Shown here: positions 51,701 to 63,400 of the stretch, piece by piece
How positions within the stretch are numbered: the stretch's first letter is position 1
How the letters are laid out: each line of letters opens with the position of its first letter
Assembly (NCBI RefSeq): GCF_901709675.1
Contig: NC_051096.1
Coordinates: 2,879,001 to 2,943,000 of the forward strand
Origin: Syngnathus acus
Taxonomy: Eukaryota; Chordata; Actinopteri; Syngnathiformes; Syngnathidae
Reading direction: 5' to 3'
DNA length: 64,000 nucleotides
Notes under the pieces: generated by a model
Database searches by the model: none
Told to the model about the DNA's origin: nothing
Seen by the model: only the letters and a program-made list of their open reading frames with translations
Made by a program: the position numbers and the translations under genes

Positions 51701-54700
51701 CCACCCCGCTCACCGTCTAAGCCTTTTTATCCGCCATCTCGATTCAATCTCTAACGCCGCGACGCAGCCGCATGATCCTCGCGTCTCCGTTTTAACGAAT
51801 GAGCCTTCCGCTCCACGTCGTTTCATCTTCATCTCTGCGATTAAGCCGGCAATTAACCGACTGGCTGGACATCCACTGAGGTGCAATCAAGCACTCCCTC
51901 CCTCCTCCCTTTCTTCCTTGCCGCTATCAACTTCAATTCATCTCACTTTCTTTGTCCCCCTGTTCGCGACGGCCAAAAGCAATTATGCAGGATGAACGTG
52001 TTCTTCAATGTGAGCACGGAAAACTTTTCCGGAGATCAATAGCGAATCAAAAAGTGACAAAAGCAAGGAAGAAAGTCCTTCTTTGGTATTGCTAGCCTGA
52101 TCTCGCCGAAAGTTGACCCGTGCTCACATTCCTTCCTTCATGTGTGTCACATTCTCCTCCGCCTCCTTTTTTCCTCACATTTGTCCTCTCTTTCTCTCTG
52201 TCTCTCTCTCTCTTTGTCTTTCACACTCATCTCCCTCTTTTTTGCCGCACTCTCGATCCCCCTCGGCTCAGCCCGGGGCAGCCGCATCCCCCGGCCCAGT
52301 ATGAGTCAGGGCTGCAGCCGAGAGGCCAGCAGGGAAAGCAGCCGGGACACCAGCCCCGTACGCTCCTTCACGCCCCTCGGTGAGTAGCGGTAGCCGGCCC
52401 CCCCGATTGCCCCGCCCCGGAGGATTGACAGCAAAACAACCCAAATCACTTGCACGTTTTTTTTTTTTTTCCCGCTCAACGCCGTTAGCATGGAGCAGCG
52501 CAGGGGAGGGGCTAATGTAAATTGTGTGTGTGTGTGCGTTTGAATCTGGGTTGCAGCCACGCGGAGCTACTCTCGCTCCACGGGAGCTCTCCACACACCC
52601 GACGCTTTCGGGGCCGCAGGTGAAGGCTGAGTACTTGCACTTGTTTTCCGTACCGCAAGCAAGCGGTCAGCCTTGATTTCACATCTTTCTCTTTTGGTTG
52701 CTCCTCGACTTTTCTGTTTTCCTCTTCTTGCCTTTTGTTGTTTTTGGTTCATGTTTGCATTTAGGATGGCAGCGCCTTCCAGCGGAATCGCATGTTTCCT
52801 TCCCATCATGTTACAAGCAGTGTCCCGTTTTTCTTTCAGTCGCTTTTTTTGTCCTGAAACGTCATCTAACCAATCACAACATCAACTTAGAGTTTGATCA
52901 TGGATGAGTTGTCCCCGACGCCTTTTTGTTTTTTTGTTTTTTAAATCAAAGCATGCAAGCCCTTCTTCCTCAATCGCTCCTGTTTTTTTTTACTCATCTT
53001 CCTCTTGTCTGCCTTCTAAATAGGCTCCAGTTTCGGCATGGGTCAATCCAGCCGCCTGTCGTCCTCGGTCAGCGGCATGAGGGTCCTCAACACCGGCTCG
53101 GACGTGGAAGAGGCGCTGGCGGACGCCCTGGTAGGAAAGCCAGAATCTTGCTTGCCTGTGTGCGTGGAAACTAACCCTGCCTCTACCTCTTGTTCAATGC
53201 TGTCAGCTGTTGGGAGACATACGATCTAAGGTCAGCCTCTTTTTCCCCTGCCTTGTACTTTTAGTCCTGTCTGGTCTTGCCTTGTCGTGTGTGTGTGCGT
53301 TAACGACTCAGAAGACCGCTATAAGTACCTGGAACGTTTACTTCTTGGCCGTCTTTTTTTTTTTCCAGGAAGGTTACTGTGGCTCATTGATGTTTATTAG
53401 CAGCGTGAGGTCACACAGGAGGAAAGCGGCTGATTCCAGCTTCATTTGCCGCATTTGTATTTTTTTGTACGTGTCGCAGAAGAAGCCGGCGCGGCGGCGC
53501 TACGAGAACTACAGCATGTATTCGGACGACGACGCCAACAGCGACGCGTCCAGCGCCTGCTCGGAGCGATCCTACAGCTCCAGAAACGGCGGCGCCATCC
53601 CTACCTACATGAGGCAGACGGAAGACGTGGCCGAGGTTAGTTTGTGTGGACGGAAGAGCGTCTAAATTCAAACGAGCGTTGCGTCTGATATTTGTGGACT
53701 GTCCAGGTTCTGAACCGCTGCGCCAGTGCCAACTGGTCCGAAAGGAAGGAAGGTCTACTCGGCCTCCAGGCCCTCCTGAAGAATCAGCGCACCCTCAGGT
53801 GCGCACAATATCGTGGCACCGGAACCACCACTTCCAACATTCCTCCAGTTCCATTTTTATAATCAATTTGAATTTGCAGCCGCGTGGAGCTGAAGAGGCT
53901 GTGTGAGATCTTCACTCGCATGTTTGCCGACCCGCACAGCAAGGTAAGGATGCTTTGCATGCGGGTGTGCATGTCACAAACACGCAATCGTCACGTCATT
54001 TTTTTTTTTCCCGCCATTCTTCACTGTACCGGATTCTGCCTCCCCCCCTCAAAAAAATGAGGAGACCACAGCAGCACCCCACCTTCCCGTTATAGAACGG
54101 CAACCTTCACAACTGGTGTTTGAGGCTCCGAACGTTTTTTTTTCTCCATTTTCGTGTGTAGTCAACATTTATTTTGACACTTTCAAACTCCGGGTCAATT
54201 TGACCCGCAGCAGAAGAGGCGGGTTAATCACTAAGGATGCATGACGCACACATAAACACACAAACCGGCATGAAGACTCTTGTAACGGCATGCCACGCCT
54301 GAGTGTGCGTGTGACCTCACTGGACGGACCGTCGCTGGCCACATTGGCTTCTTCTTCCGCTTTCAAAATTGTAGAGAACTACTTAGGCTGCGTTTTTTTT
54401 TTTTTGTTTTTTTTAACCAGCTTCACTAACTCGCATGGGTCCCTTTTCCTGCCCTGCCTCCCTTTTTTTTTTGCCCCTTGGATTTTTTTTGACCTTTTGA
54501 CGATTTCAATGAATTTCAGCGAGACTCCGGCAGGGTGTACGGCACAGCAGAATCCGGTATAAGCTCAGCTTCCTTCAAGGTACCGCATCCCACCCCCTCC
54601 CCTCCCATCTCATTCTCCCATTTTTTTTTTTTTGTGTGTGGTTCCTTCTTGGCATTTCCTCTGTGCAAAGCGTCCCATTTCCAGACGTTTGAGTCTGCAA

Positions 54701-57700
54701 GGTTGTCTCTTTTGAATTCTAAGCAGTGTGTCTTTTGTGTTTCTCATCCATGCTGCTGCTGTTGTGGTCGCTCCTCGGAACTCCACAGAGAGTAAGTGTG
54801 TTTGTTGTCCTCATGGGACTTCAGTCTGAGTACTGGTTTCCATGATGGAGGAAAGGACCTCATTTTAACTGTTGTGTTTTCAGGTTTTCAGCATGTTCCT
54901 GGAGACCTTGGTGGACTTCATCCTGGTCCACAAGGAGGACCTTCAGGACTGGTTGTTCGTGTTGCTCACCCAGCTGCTGAAGAAGATGGGCGCCGACCTG
55001 CTGGGCTCGGTGCAAGCCAAGGTCCAGAGGGCGCTGGACGTGACGCGGTTCGTGGAGAAAACACACCCACATTTAGTTAGCCCCCCAGCGCTTATTTGAA
55101 AGCATCTTGTCCCCGCAGAGAGTCCTTCCCCAACGACCTCCAGTTCACCATCCTCATGAGATTCACCGTGGACCAAACGCAGACCCCCAACCTCAAGGTA
55201 ATCCGCTAGGATGTCTGCTGGCGGTAACCATGGTAACACTTGACGCAAACTCTTTTTAAGGAGGTTCTTTCAGGTATAATAACATTTGCACCTCCGCCTT
55301 TCTTGCTACGTTTCTCGCTCGGCACATTAATTGACGTACGGGAGCATGCCATTTTCCTTATGCGACGTGTTTGAGAAAATAATGCAAATCTCTATTAACT
55401 TTCAGCCTCAGTACATTGAAAGTTTCCACCTGGCACAGACAGAACACGGTGCCCTCTTATCCCACCCTCCTCTTCCAAACTTCCTCCCCTTCCTTCCTTC
55501 CTTCCTTCCTTCCTTCCTTCCTTCCTTCCTTCCTTCCTTCCTTCCTTCCTTCCTTCCTTCCTTCCTTCCTTCCTTCCTTCCTTCCTTCCTTCCTTCCTTC
55601 CTTCCTTCCCTCCCTCCTCACTGACTTGATGCCGTGCTTCTCCTCTTTCTCTCTGAAGCCTGTGCGGAGCTCGTGTTGCGGGCGCGGCAGGGGAGGGTCC
55701 GGGGTAAAATTGTTCCCCCCCAGGGCGCGGCGCCACGCCTGCTCGCTAGATGAGCAGGCCGCCGCCTGGAGTCGCTCCTGCCAGGTCAGTGCGCTCCGGG
55801 GGGGAGCAACAGTGTGCCGCGCCGAAATCATTAAAGTGTGGCCTTCCTAGTACACTTAAGAAACATGAAGTTGCCTTTTTTTTTTTTTTCCCCCCCCCCC
55901 ATTGTGTGTTGGTGGGTCATGTTGCAAAACATGAAACGCTAACTCCATGTTTGATTTCTATTGAAGTGATTTTGTCAGACCGTGTCTTTGATTTTCAGAG
56001 CCGCCGCTGTGGTTGAACGTGATTTCATGTCGCAGCGGGACCTCGTAAGCTAAATGTTTGCGTCATTGTGATGTGTCGCGGCAGGTGAAGGTGGCCATTC
56101 TGCGGTACATCGAGACCCTGACGCTGCAGATGGAAGCTCCCGACTTTGTCAACTCCAGTGAGACGCGGCTGGCCGTCTCGCGCATTATCACTTGGACCAC
56201 CGACCCCAAGAGCTCGGATGTCAGAAAGGTGCCCGGGACTCTCCGCCTGGGGAAGTTTTGCGCCGCCGCTGTCATGCCTGATGCGTGTTTGTGGCGTCGC
56301 AGGCGGCCCAGGCGGTGCTGATCGCCCTCTTCCAGCTCAACACGCCCGAGTTCACCATGCTGCTGGCAGCGCTGCCCAAGACCTTCCAGGACGGAGCCAC
56401 CAAGCTGCTCCAGAACCACCTGAAGAACACGGGCAACATGGCCCAGGTACGACGCCGTGCCGCGCCAGACCAGGCTTCGCCACATCCCAAATCTGACCTA
56501 GGTCCGTTACCTCCCCCCAGGCCACGATAGGCAGTCCTCTGGCCCGACACACCCCTCGCTCTCCAGCCAGTTGGTCCAGCCCGGTGACGTCCCCCACCAA
56601 CACCTCGCAGAACACCCCCTCACCAAGGTAACACGCACACCTTGCATCTGCTTCTCAAAAGCAGCAAATGTGACTTTTGCTCGTGTGGCGGTCGGCAGTG
56701 CATTCGACTACGACACGGAGAACATGAACTCGGAGGACATCTACAGCTCTTTGAAGGGCGTCACCGAAGCCATCCAGAACTTCAGCGTGCGCAGCCAAGA
56801 AGACATGAACGACCAGCTCCAGGAGGGCGGCAGCGCCGGCGTGGACGGCCCCGTCGACGGCGGACGCACAGCTCTGGACAACAAAACTTCTCTTCTCAAC
56901 ACGCCCCTGCTCTCCTCCAGCCCCCGGGGTGCCCGCAAGCTCCTCTCAGACTCTCCGTACAAGCCCGGCCGCAAAGACGGCAGCATGGATGACACGGAGC
57001 GGCTCACGGACGGTAAACGGGGTGGGAAGAATTTCATTTCATTGGACCCTGGCTCAAATTTAAGCATTCTGATCCAGGAAAGTGTTTACATACATTGACA
57101 TCGGTTTTGCTTGTCGGCAGAAGGCGGCATGGACCAGTCGGAGCTGATGGGCGACTTGCTGAAGGAGCTGTCTAATCACAACGAGCGTGTGGAGGAGCGC
57201 AAGGCAGCACTCAGTGAGTTGCTCAAGCTCATCCATGACAACACGCTGCAAGTGTGGGACGAGCATTTCAAGACCATCTTGCTGCTGCTCCTGGAGACCA
57301 TGAGCGACAGAGAGGTACGGCCCATCTCAGCTTTTGACCAGGTTGCATTTGGTTTGCCAAGGGACACGGATCAAATTATCTGGCACTAACCCTGAGAAAT
57401 GATGCGTAATCCCCCTCCAGCCTGTGATCCGCACGTTGGCTCTACGGGTCCTGCGGGAGATTCTCAACAAGCAGCCGTGGAGGTTCAAGAACTACGCTGA
57501 GCTCACCATTATGAAGGCTCTGGAGGCGCACAAAGATCCCCACAAGGAGGTAAACGAACCGTGTACAGAGGACCCCGTTTATGTGCCGCCCCGCAAGTTC
57601 AAATTTGGACATACCTGCATATTGTACAAATCCATAAATGTTGGCAATACCGTACGAGGCAACGCTGCAATTGTCATTGGTGTGTTGGTACAGGTGGCAC

Positions 57701-58266
57701 GGGCGGCCGAGGAGACGGCGGCCATGCTGGCGCTGTCCATCAGCCCCGAGCAGTGCATCAAGGTCCTGTGCCCCATCATCCAGTCGGCCGACTACCCTAT
57801 CAACCTGGCCGCGATTAAGATGCAGACCAAAGTGGTGGAAAGGATCCCCCGCGACGGCCTCGGAGGACTGCTGCCCGAGATCGTGCCGGGACTCATACAG
57901 GTATCAAGGGAACGGCGGAATATTTGTTTAAAAAGACCAAATGTGTGAAATCACATGATCGTGGGTGCTCAACAGGGTTATGACAACTCGGAGAGCAGCG
58001 TGAGGAAGGCCTGCGTCTTCTGTTTGGTGGCCATCTACGCCGTCATTGGCGAGGACCTCAAGCCGCACCTCAGCCAGCTCTCCAGCAGCAAGGTGAGACG
58101 GGAACTGAGGAGAAGATGAGACTCGAGTGGCTCATCAAATCAATTTTGTCGACAAAAATGTAAATATCTATATTTTTTGTACTTTCAGTTGAAGCTGCTG
58201 AACTTGTACATCAAGCGCGCCCAATCGGGCTCCAGCGGCAGCGAACCGCCATCAGATGGCCTATAG
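36368..58266 (+). CDS. clasp2: CLIP-associating protein 2 (CLASP2), microtubule stabiliser
   Basis: Plus-end-tracking protein that promotes microtubule rescue and anchors microtubules at the cortex and Golgi. 43 exons, 4605 nt, 1534 aa: 36368-36565, 38226-38304, 40710-40813, 41229-41320, 42086-42161, 42755-42852, 44014-44084, 46789-46920, 47117-47190, 47276-47368, 47452-47597, 47660-47795, 47876-47946, 48011-48070, 48205-48282, 48366-48533, 48623-48663, 48867-49028, 49392-49415, 49659-49760, 50855-50881, 51265-51438, 51628-51672, 52272-52379, 52557-52619, 53024-53130, 53207-53230, 53480-53635, 53707-53798, 53880-53943, 54520-54579, 54789-54791, 54884-55047, 55119-55197, 56085-56228, 56303-56446, 56521-56627, 56699-57012, 57121-57314, 57421-57549, 57694-57900, 57976-58092, 58189-58266. 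TOG1 is about residues 1-235, TOG2 310-558, a Ser/Arg-rich EB-binding region with two SRIP (SxIP) motifs about 700-760, TOG3 about 904-1150 and the CLIP-interacting C-terminus about 1294-1534. CLASP1 was considered; synteny with ubp1 and the alternative first exon decide for CLASP2. Several small exons are probably alternative. Confidence 0.95.
36566..38225 (+). other. clasp2 intron 1, no exon recognised
   Basis: This 1.66-kb intron shows no further coding exon. It contains a poly-C tract near 37759-37769 and a poly-T run near 37869-37887. Confidence 0.6.
38591..40403 (+). mobile_element. 5'-truncated non-LTR retrotransposon with open reverse-transcriptase frame
   Basis: An uninterrupted reading frame at 38623-39867 (414 aa) carries the reverse-transcriptase core: [34 protein letters not shown] and the downstream [12 protein letters not shown] segment, ending with [10 protein letters not shown]. 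The 3' end is (TAAAC)n at about 40375-40399. ACTAAGAC occurs at both borders (38591-38598 and 40396-40403), compatible with a target duplication, although the 3' copy overlaps the tail repeat. The endonuclease part is missing. It belongs to the Jockey/CR1/Rex-like assemblage, clade not settled. It is in the same orientation as clasp2, in intron 2, and is much better preserved than the L2 element at 32.7 kb. Confidence 0.85.
44182..44207. repeat. (GT)n followed by poly-G in a clasp2 intron
   Basis: A GT dinucleotide run of about 18 bases leads into about 20 consecutive G. The 2.7-kb intron 44085-46788 otherwise holds only the alternative first exon at 46479 and a (CTGT)n run at 45719-45751. 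Confidence 0.85.
46479..46512 (+). CDS. clasp2: clasp2 internal alternative first exon ([11 protein letters not shown]-)
   Basis: An ATG opens 11 codons plus one base, ending at a strong donor T|GTGAGT in phase 1. The next clasp2 exon (46789) is entered in phase 1, giving [25 protein letters not shown]. This matches the known start of the short human CLASP2 isoforms (MRRLICKRICDYKSFDD...), which lack TOG1. The upstream sequence at 46230-46470 is GC-rich and CpG-containing, as expected for an internal promoter. Confidence 0.88.
50186..50363. repeat. 87-bp tandem duplication in a clasp2 intron
   Basis: GTATGTTAACCATGTTTTTT...TTTATGTTTGCTTCTGGTT.TTTAGAGAATTTTT occurs twice in direct succession, starting at 50186 and 50273. 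Confidence 0.85.
54789..54791 (+). CDS. clasp2: clasp2 3-nt microexon (AGA, Arg)
   Basis: The sequence CTCCACAG-AGA-GTAAGTGTG has a consensus acceptor and donor separated by three bases. Human CLASPs read HSKR/HGKR followed by VFSMFLETL at this place. The flanking exons here supply HSK (or ASFK) and VFSMFLETL, so the AGA microexon restores exactly the conserved Arg without changing frame. Without it the protein would lack that residue. Confidence 0.75.
55490..55612. repeat. (CCTT)n microsatellite in a clasp2 intron
   Basis: About 120 bp of nearly perfect CCTT tetranucleotides (AAGG on the other strand). The apparent long frames through it ([16 protein letters not shown]) are artefacts of the repeat. 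Confidence 0.97.
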
Positions 58267-58853
58267 TGGAAACAGCGCCCTCCTGTGGCATACAGTTGGA
58301 AACGCCTGTCACTCAAGGATGATGGAAAAAAACGTCCGTCCCATACCCACCTCCTCATTGGCTTAAATGACCAATTGAAGATCACTTTTTATTTGAATTA
58401 GGATTGAGTCCAAAAGGTGCTGACCGGCAGAAAAGATAAAAGTCATAAGCGGTACACAAGCAGACGTGCTTGGCTATGCATGACTCGCCGTTTATTGTTT
58501 ATTTTTTGGGTTCTTTTATCCCAGTCCTAAATTTTTTTTTTTTTTTAAACGAATGTGAACAAAATGTCCGCCCCTTTCAAAATGATGGCAATGTGGATAT
58601 GTGTCTTATATATGAAAAAAGAAATATCCCAAATAGTCCTTCATGGGGGTGTGCACATTTTCTTATTTTTCACTTTTTTCTCCCAGCCTTGCTCTCTTTA
58701 CTCTTGTAGATTATTTTTCTTCTTTTACAGAATCAAACATGTCACTTTGTCTTTTTGCAGTCATGTAACCTTTTAGTTTGTCTGTTGTCTTATTCCGCTT
58801 TGCGTCCTCTCCACCCACGTTCTGTGTATTTCCAAAGCCGTGCTTACAAACAC

Positions 58854-58859
58854 AATAAA
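58854..58859 (+). terminator. clasp2: clasp2 polyadenylation signal AATAAA
   Basis: AATAAA in CACAATAAAGAACTTG lies 588 bp after the clasp2 stop, with T/GT-rich sequence downstream. It is followed by about 360 bp of intergenic sequence before the first ubp1 exon candidate; no gene was seen there. Confidence 0.75.
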
Positions 58860-59224
58860 GAACTTGTACAGATGATCGTCTTGTTCTATTCTTTTGCGGC
58901 AACAAGTTTAATAGAAATGATTATTCATTACAGAAATTACAAATACATATTTTGAAATGTGATAATTTGTCAATTTCTGGTAACAAAATTAATCAATGGA
59001 GGTAGTCAAGTTACTTGTCATCGGGTGTGTTCTTTTTTTAATCTTATGCAACGAGGCGGGTCTCCCTGCCCCCTCTGAGCTAAAAAAAATAAATTGCCCC
59101 CCCCCAGTCTCCACACTTTGACCGCAAACCTCGTCCAGGGTCCGCTCCGATCAATCATTGACCAGAAGGAAGGAGAAGCAGTAGCACCTGTGTTGACCCT
59201 GTCAAGCAGCGCTGTCATGAACCC

Positions 59225-59367
59225 ATGTTCGGACCTCCAAACCGGGCCAACTTGAATTCGCTCCAGGGTGAGAGGCCACCACCGCGGGACTCGATGCTAT
59301 TCTGGCAGCCCTGCACCGAGAACTTCCGCACGCTGCTGCAGCAGCAACGCGACGGAAACCACCGACG
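59225..59367 (+). CDS. ubp1: ubp1 alternative first exon, TFCP2L1-like (MLFW-)
   Basis: The preferred start is the ATG at 59294 (MLFWQPCTENFRTLLQQQ..., then RDGNHRR), with an in-frame upstream ATG at 59225. The exon ends at 59367 in CG|GTATGA, phase 2, exactly the phase of the regular first exon. Spliced to the ubp1 exon at 60820 it gives [14 protein letters not shown]. The paralogue TFCP2L1 begins MLFW and continues to [12 protein letters not shown], so both the start and the junction correspond. It sits about 1.1 kb upstream of the regular start and implies a second promoter. Confidence 0.72.
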
Positions 59368-60451
59368 GTATGACCTCATTTGCTCTTTTTTTTATCTTGT
59401 TTTTGACATGTTTTCATCATATTCGCTGACATTTTGACTGTTTAAAACGCACAACGTCGAGTCCGCCTGTTGACACGTTACTCTCACTCGAAGAAGATAA
59501 ATTAATTTGGACAGAATATTCGTGTCAAAAAGGGTTCGCTGTCAACTTTGCAAGTGTTTTTGTTAGGAAAGTGGGCGGGCCGCCGTTCATATGATGACGG
59601 AAGCACGGACGCCTCTGATTGGCTGAACAACTGCAACAGCCGCACGCCGATTGGCTGACGGGTCCTCCATAGACGAGGCCGTGGCTGGCGAGGGTACAGC
59701 GGAAGAACGGCGGGGGGCAGCACCTCGCAGTGCGGATTCCGCAGAGTGAGCGACGGGGCGGACGCTGGGGGAGCCATGTTGATGCCCGGCTGTGCGTCTC
59801 TTCGGGTTTGGGCTCAAGGACCGCAGCGGGGAGCAGAGGGTTGCGAGCCAGCTTGGTGATTGGAGCGGCGCGACGAGCACCCCGGACATTGACTCAAACG
59901 CAACGGGAAGTTGTTGCTAGTTAGCCCCGCTAGGTAGCAACAGCTGTGCAGGGGAATAACCCGCCTGCACATCCCCCTTTTCCGTTTAGTTTCCACCAGT
60001 TAACAGCGTTCGACCGACTCAGGACAGTGTGTGGCGGTGACAAAAAGCAAAACAATCCCGTGCAGAGGAAGCGTCCCGCTCCTAGAGCTAGCCTAGCCTA
60101 GCCACCGTTAGCATGTGAGCTTCGCCGTCCTCTCCTTCTTCCTCCAAGTCACGACCGTCAATTCGGGGCTATAAACTCACACTGTGACTGCCCCGGACAA
60201 GCAATTTGTTCGACCCCACACGAAAGCTAATGTAAAGTGGAGAGTTATGGAGATACGTTGCCTCTCGGTTGGATTCGCCTGCCTAGTCAGCTAGGCTAGG
60301 ACAAGTTTGCCTCGTCGAGAGAGTCGGAGGCCGGGCGAACATTTCCCCCTCCTCGTCCTCACGTCCCCCGGTCGTCGTCTTCGTTGCCCCCACCTGAAGC
60401 AGCAAGCTGGCGGCCCCTCAAGTGGAAGCCGAGGACAAGGACCTCGGGCCC
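59368..60451 (+). promoter_or_regulatory. ubp1: ubp1 main promoter and 5'UTR region
   Basis: GC- and CpG-rich sequence from about 59570 to the ATG at 60452, with a GATTGGCTGA inverted-CCAAT-like motif at 59617-59626 and a second GATTGGCTGAC at 59649. No coding exon was recognised. Confidence 0.5.
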
Positions 60452-63400
60452 ATGGCCTGGGTACTCAAGATCGACGAGTCGGGGCTGGTGCACGACTTCG
60501 ACGCCAGCCTCTCTGGCATCGGCCAGGAGCTGGGGGCTGCAGCCTACAGCATGAGGTTAGAGACATGATAGAAAACCGCTGGTCCACATCGACCCTATCT
60601 TGCTTGGACATGCTCTTTGTCCTCATCACGCCTGTGTCTTACTCGTAACGGGATTTGGGGGGTCTCCGAGGGAGTGCTACAATCAAGGCTCATACCCAAG
60701 CAAGCATGCAAGAAAGTGTTATTACATACTCATTTGTCAATATGGATGGTGACCTAGGGTTAAAGTTCAGCTGTTCGAGGAGCCTTTCCTGACGACCTCA
60801 TCCCTTGTGTTCGTTTCAGTGATGTGCTGGCCCTGCCCATCTTCAAACAGGAGGACTCCAGCCTCCCCTCGGAGAGCGAGAGCAAGAACCCCCCATTCCA
60901 GTACGTGCTGTGCGCCGCCACCTCGCCCGCCATCAAGCTGCACGACGAGACGCTCACGTACCTCAACCAAGGTTATCCTCAAACTTCAATACAAGCAGCG
61001 TCCAAAAATACCAATTCAACAATTTGCTTTAATTCAATGTATAAATTAAAGGGGGGATAAAAAAAGATTGATTGGTTGTCTGTGTTGCAGGCCAGTCTTA
61101 CGAGGTGCGCATGTTAGACAACAGGAAGCCCGGTGAGTTACCGGAACTCACCAACAAGATGGTGAAGGTAAGGACCGCAGGTTGTCGTGCAGGTCTGGTG
61201 CTCATTGCTACAACACGGATGCGTGTGTGTGTGTCCATAGAGCACAGTGCGTGTGGTGTTCCACGACCGGCGGCTTCAGTACACGGAACACCAGCAGCTG
61301 GAGGGATGGAAGTGGAATCGTCCCGGCGACCGTTTACTGGATATCGGTAACCACGCGTTGCAACTAAAGCATCAAGTGTGTGTGTGTATGTGTGTGTTTA
61401 TTCTGAGATCATGTGTGTGTGTGACAGATATTCCCATGTCGGTGGGCATCGTGGAGCCCAAGACGCATCCCTCCCAGCTCAACGCCGCTGAGTTCCTGTG
61501 GGACTTGAACAAGAGGGCGTCCGTCTTTGTGCAGGTAAAACTTGTCATTTATATTATTTTAGATGGATTGATTCAATTTTTCTGCATCCAATTTTTGAAA
61601 ATTGTTTTGATCTTATTTTTAAAACAACTTGATTTTTTTATTTTATTGTTTCAAATTGATTAGAAAGACTGAATTATATATTTAGGTTAACTAAAAAAAA
61701 CAAAACGTATTTAAAGCTCTGTTTTGATCAACAAACTCATCCGAGCGTGTTGTTGTTGTTTGACCCCATTTGCAGGTTCACTGCATCAGCACCGAGTTCA
61801 CGCCGCGCAAGCACGGCGGCGAGAAGGGGGTCCCCTTCAGGATCCAGATCGATACCTTTGCGCCGGGGGACGCCAGCGACTACGCTGAGCACCTCCACTC
61901 GGCCTCCTGCCAAATCAAAGTCTTCAAGGTAGGCCCCCTCAAAATGCTGCAAATCTTCAACTATTTACCTTTTCATTCGAGTTAATGTTTACATTTTTTT
62001 TAGCCAAAAGGGGCCGATCGCAAGCAGAAGACGGACCGCGAGAAGATGGAAAAGCGCAGCGCTCAGGAGAAGGAGAAGTACCAGCCTTCCTACGATACCA
62101 CTATCCTGTCCGAGGTCAGTCGGGTTTGGGTCGCGCGCGGCGCCGGCGCCCGCCTGACGCCTCACTTCCTGCCGTGTCCAACAAGCAGACGCGGCTGGAG
62201 CCCATCATCGAGGAAGCGGGCGACCACGAGCTGAAGAAGTCCAGCAAGCGGACGCTCCCGGCCGACTGCGGCGACTCCTTGGCCAAGAGAGGCAGCGTGA
62301 GCCACTTTTGGACTTCAAAGTCAAAAAAAAGTTTTTGATTAGCAAAGCTTGGGATTTGAATTTGTATTTTATGTTCCGTGGATTTGAACGTGACTTTCAA
62401 TGTTGTCAGTGTTCGCCGTGGCCGGACAGCGCCTACGTGGCCCCCAACCCCAACCAGGCACCTACTCCCTCCTTCACGTCCACGCCTCTCTCAACCTACG
62501 CCTCCAGCACCACCAACACCTCCTCGCTACCCGACAGGTAAGGAACCCGCCCTGCCGCTGCACCGCTTTGACATTTGAAGGCCCCACTCTGAGATCACTC
62601 TTGTCCCCCCCCCCTCCCAGTGACTCGTCCTCGCCCAATCACCAGGCGGAACCCGGCAGCTATGCCGGTACAGAGGTTTGTCCAAATGGCGAGCGAGCGT
62701 GCTTGTGTGCGTGTGTGTATTGATGTTCTTTGGCGACTTCCTTGCAGCAGTTGAGTCCCGCCGCATCCATTCAGGACACGCAAAAATGGCTGCTGAAAAA
62801 CCGATTCAACTCCTGCGCGCGACTCTTCACTCACTTCTCAGGTGAACACACTCAAGATGGTGTCGAAAAATTAGGAAACCCTAATATATCATCTGTGCAT
62901 ATTTATTGACTTTGCTGACCCTGTTTGTTCAGGTTCTGATTTGTTAAAGCTAACCCGGGACGACCTGGTCCAGATTTGCGGTCCTGCAGACGGAATTCGA
63001 CTCTTCTACGCCCTCAAATCAAAGTGTGTCCTCTCACCTGTCTGGGCCCGCGCGCACCTCTTTGAGTCCGGCTTTCATGACGCGGCTGTTGGTTTTGTGT
63101 GCGCCCAGGTCCGTGCGTCCCCGGCTGACTGTGTACGTGTGTCAGGAATCCCCTCAGCACAGCCCCCTGCTGGAGAGACACGCCCCCAGCCAAAATGGCG
63201 AACAAGGCGCCTCTCCCAGTTTACACGGTAGGACGCTTGTTGCCGGCGGGATTCCGAGAGCTCTCCGAGAAGCGCCCAACGGGATGTGTTTTCCCCGCCA
63301 TGACAGTGTACCACGCTCTGTACCTGGAGGAGCTGACGGCGGGCGAGCTGATCCGCAAGATGGCCGCCGTGTGCTGCCTCCCGCTGGGGACCATAAACCA

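Noticed and set aside
55395-55850. long frames on both strands encoding PSFL or KEGR repeats
   Set aside because: Generated by the (CCTT)n microsatellite, whose 4-base period leaves all frames open.
36368-58266. identification as CLASP1
   Set aside because: Some segments resemble CLASP1, but linkage to ubp1, susd5 and crtap and the [12 protein letters not shown] alternative exon identify CLASP2.
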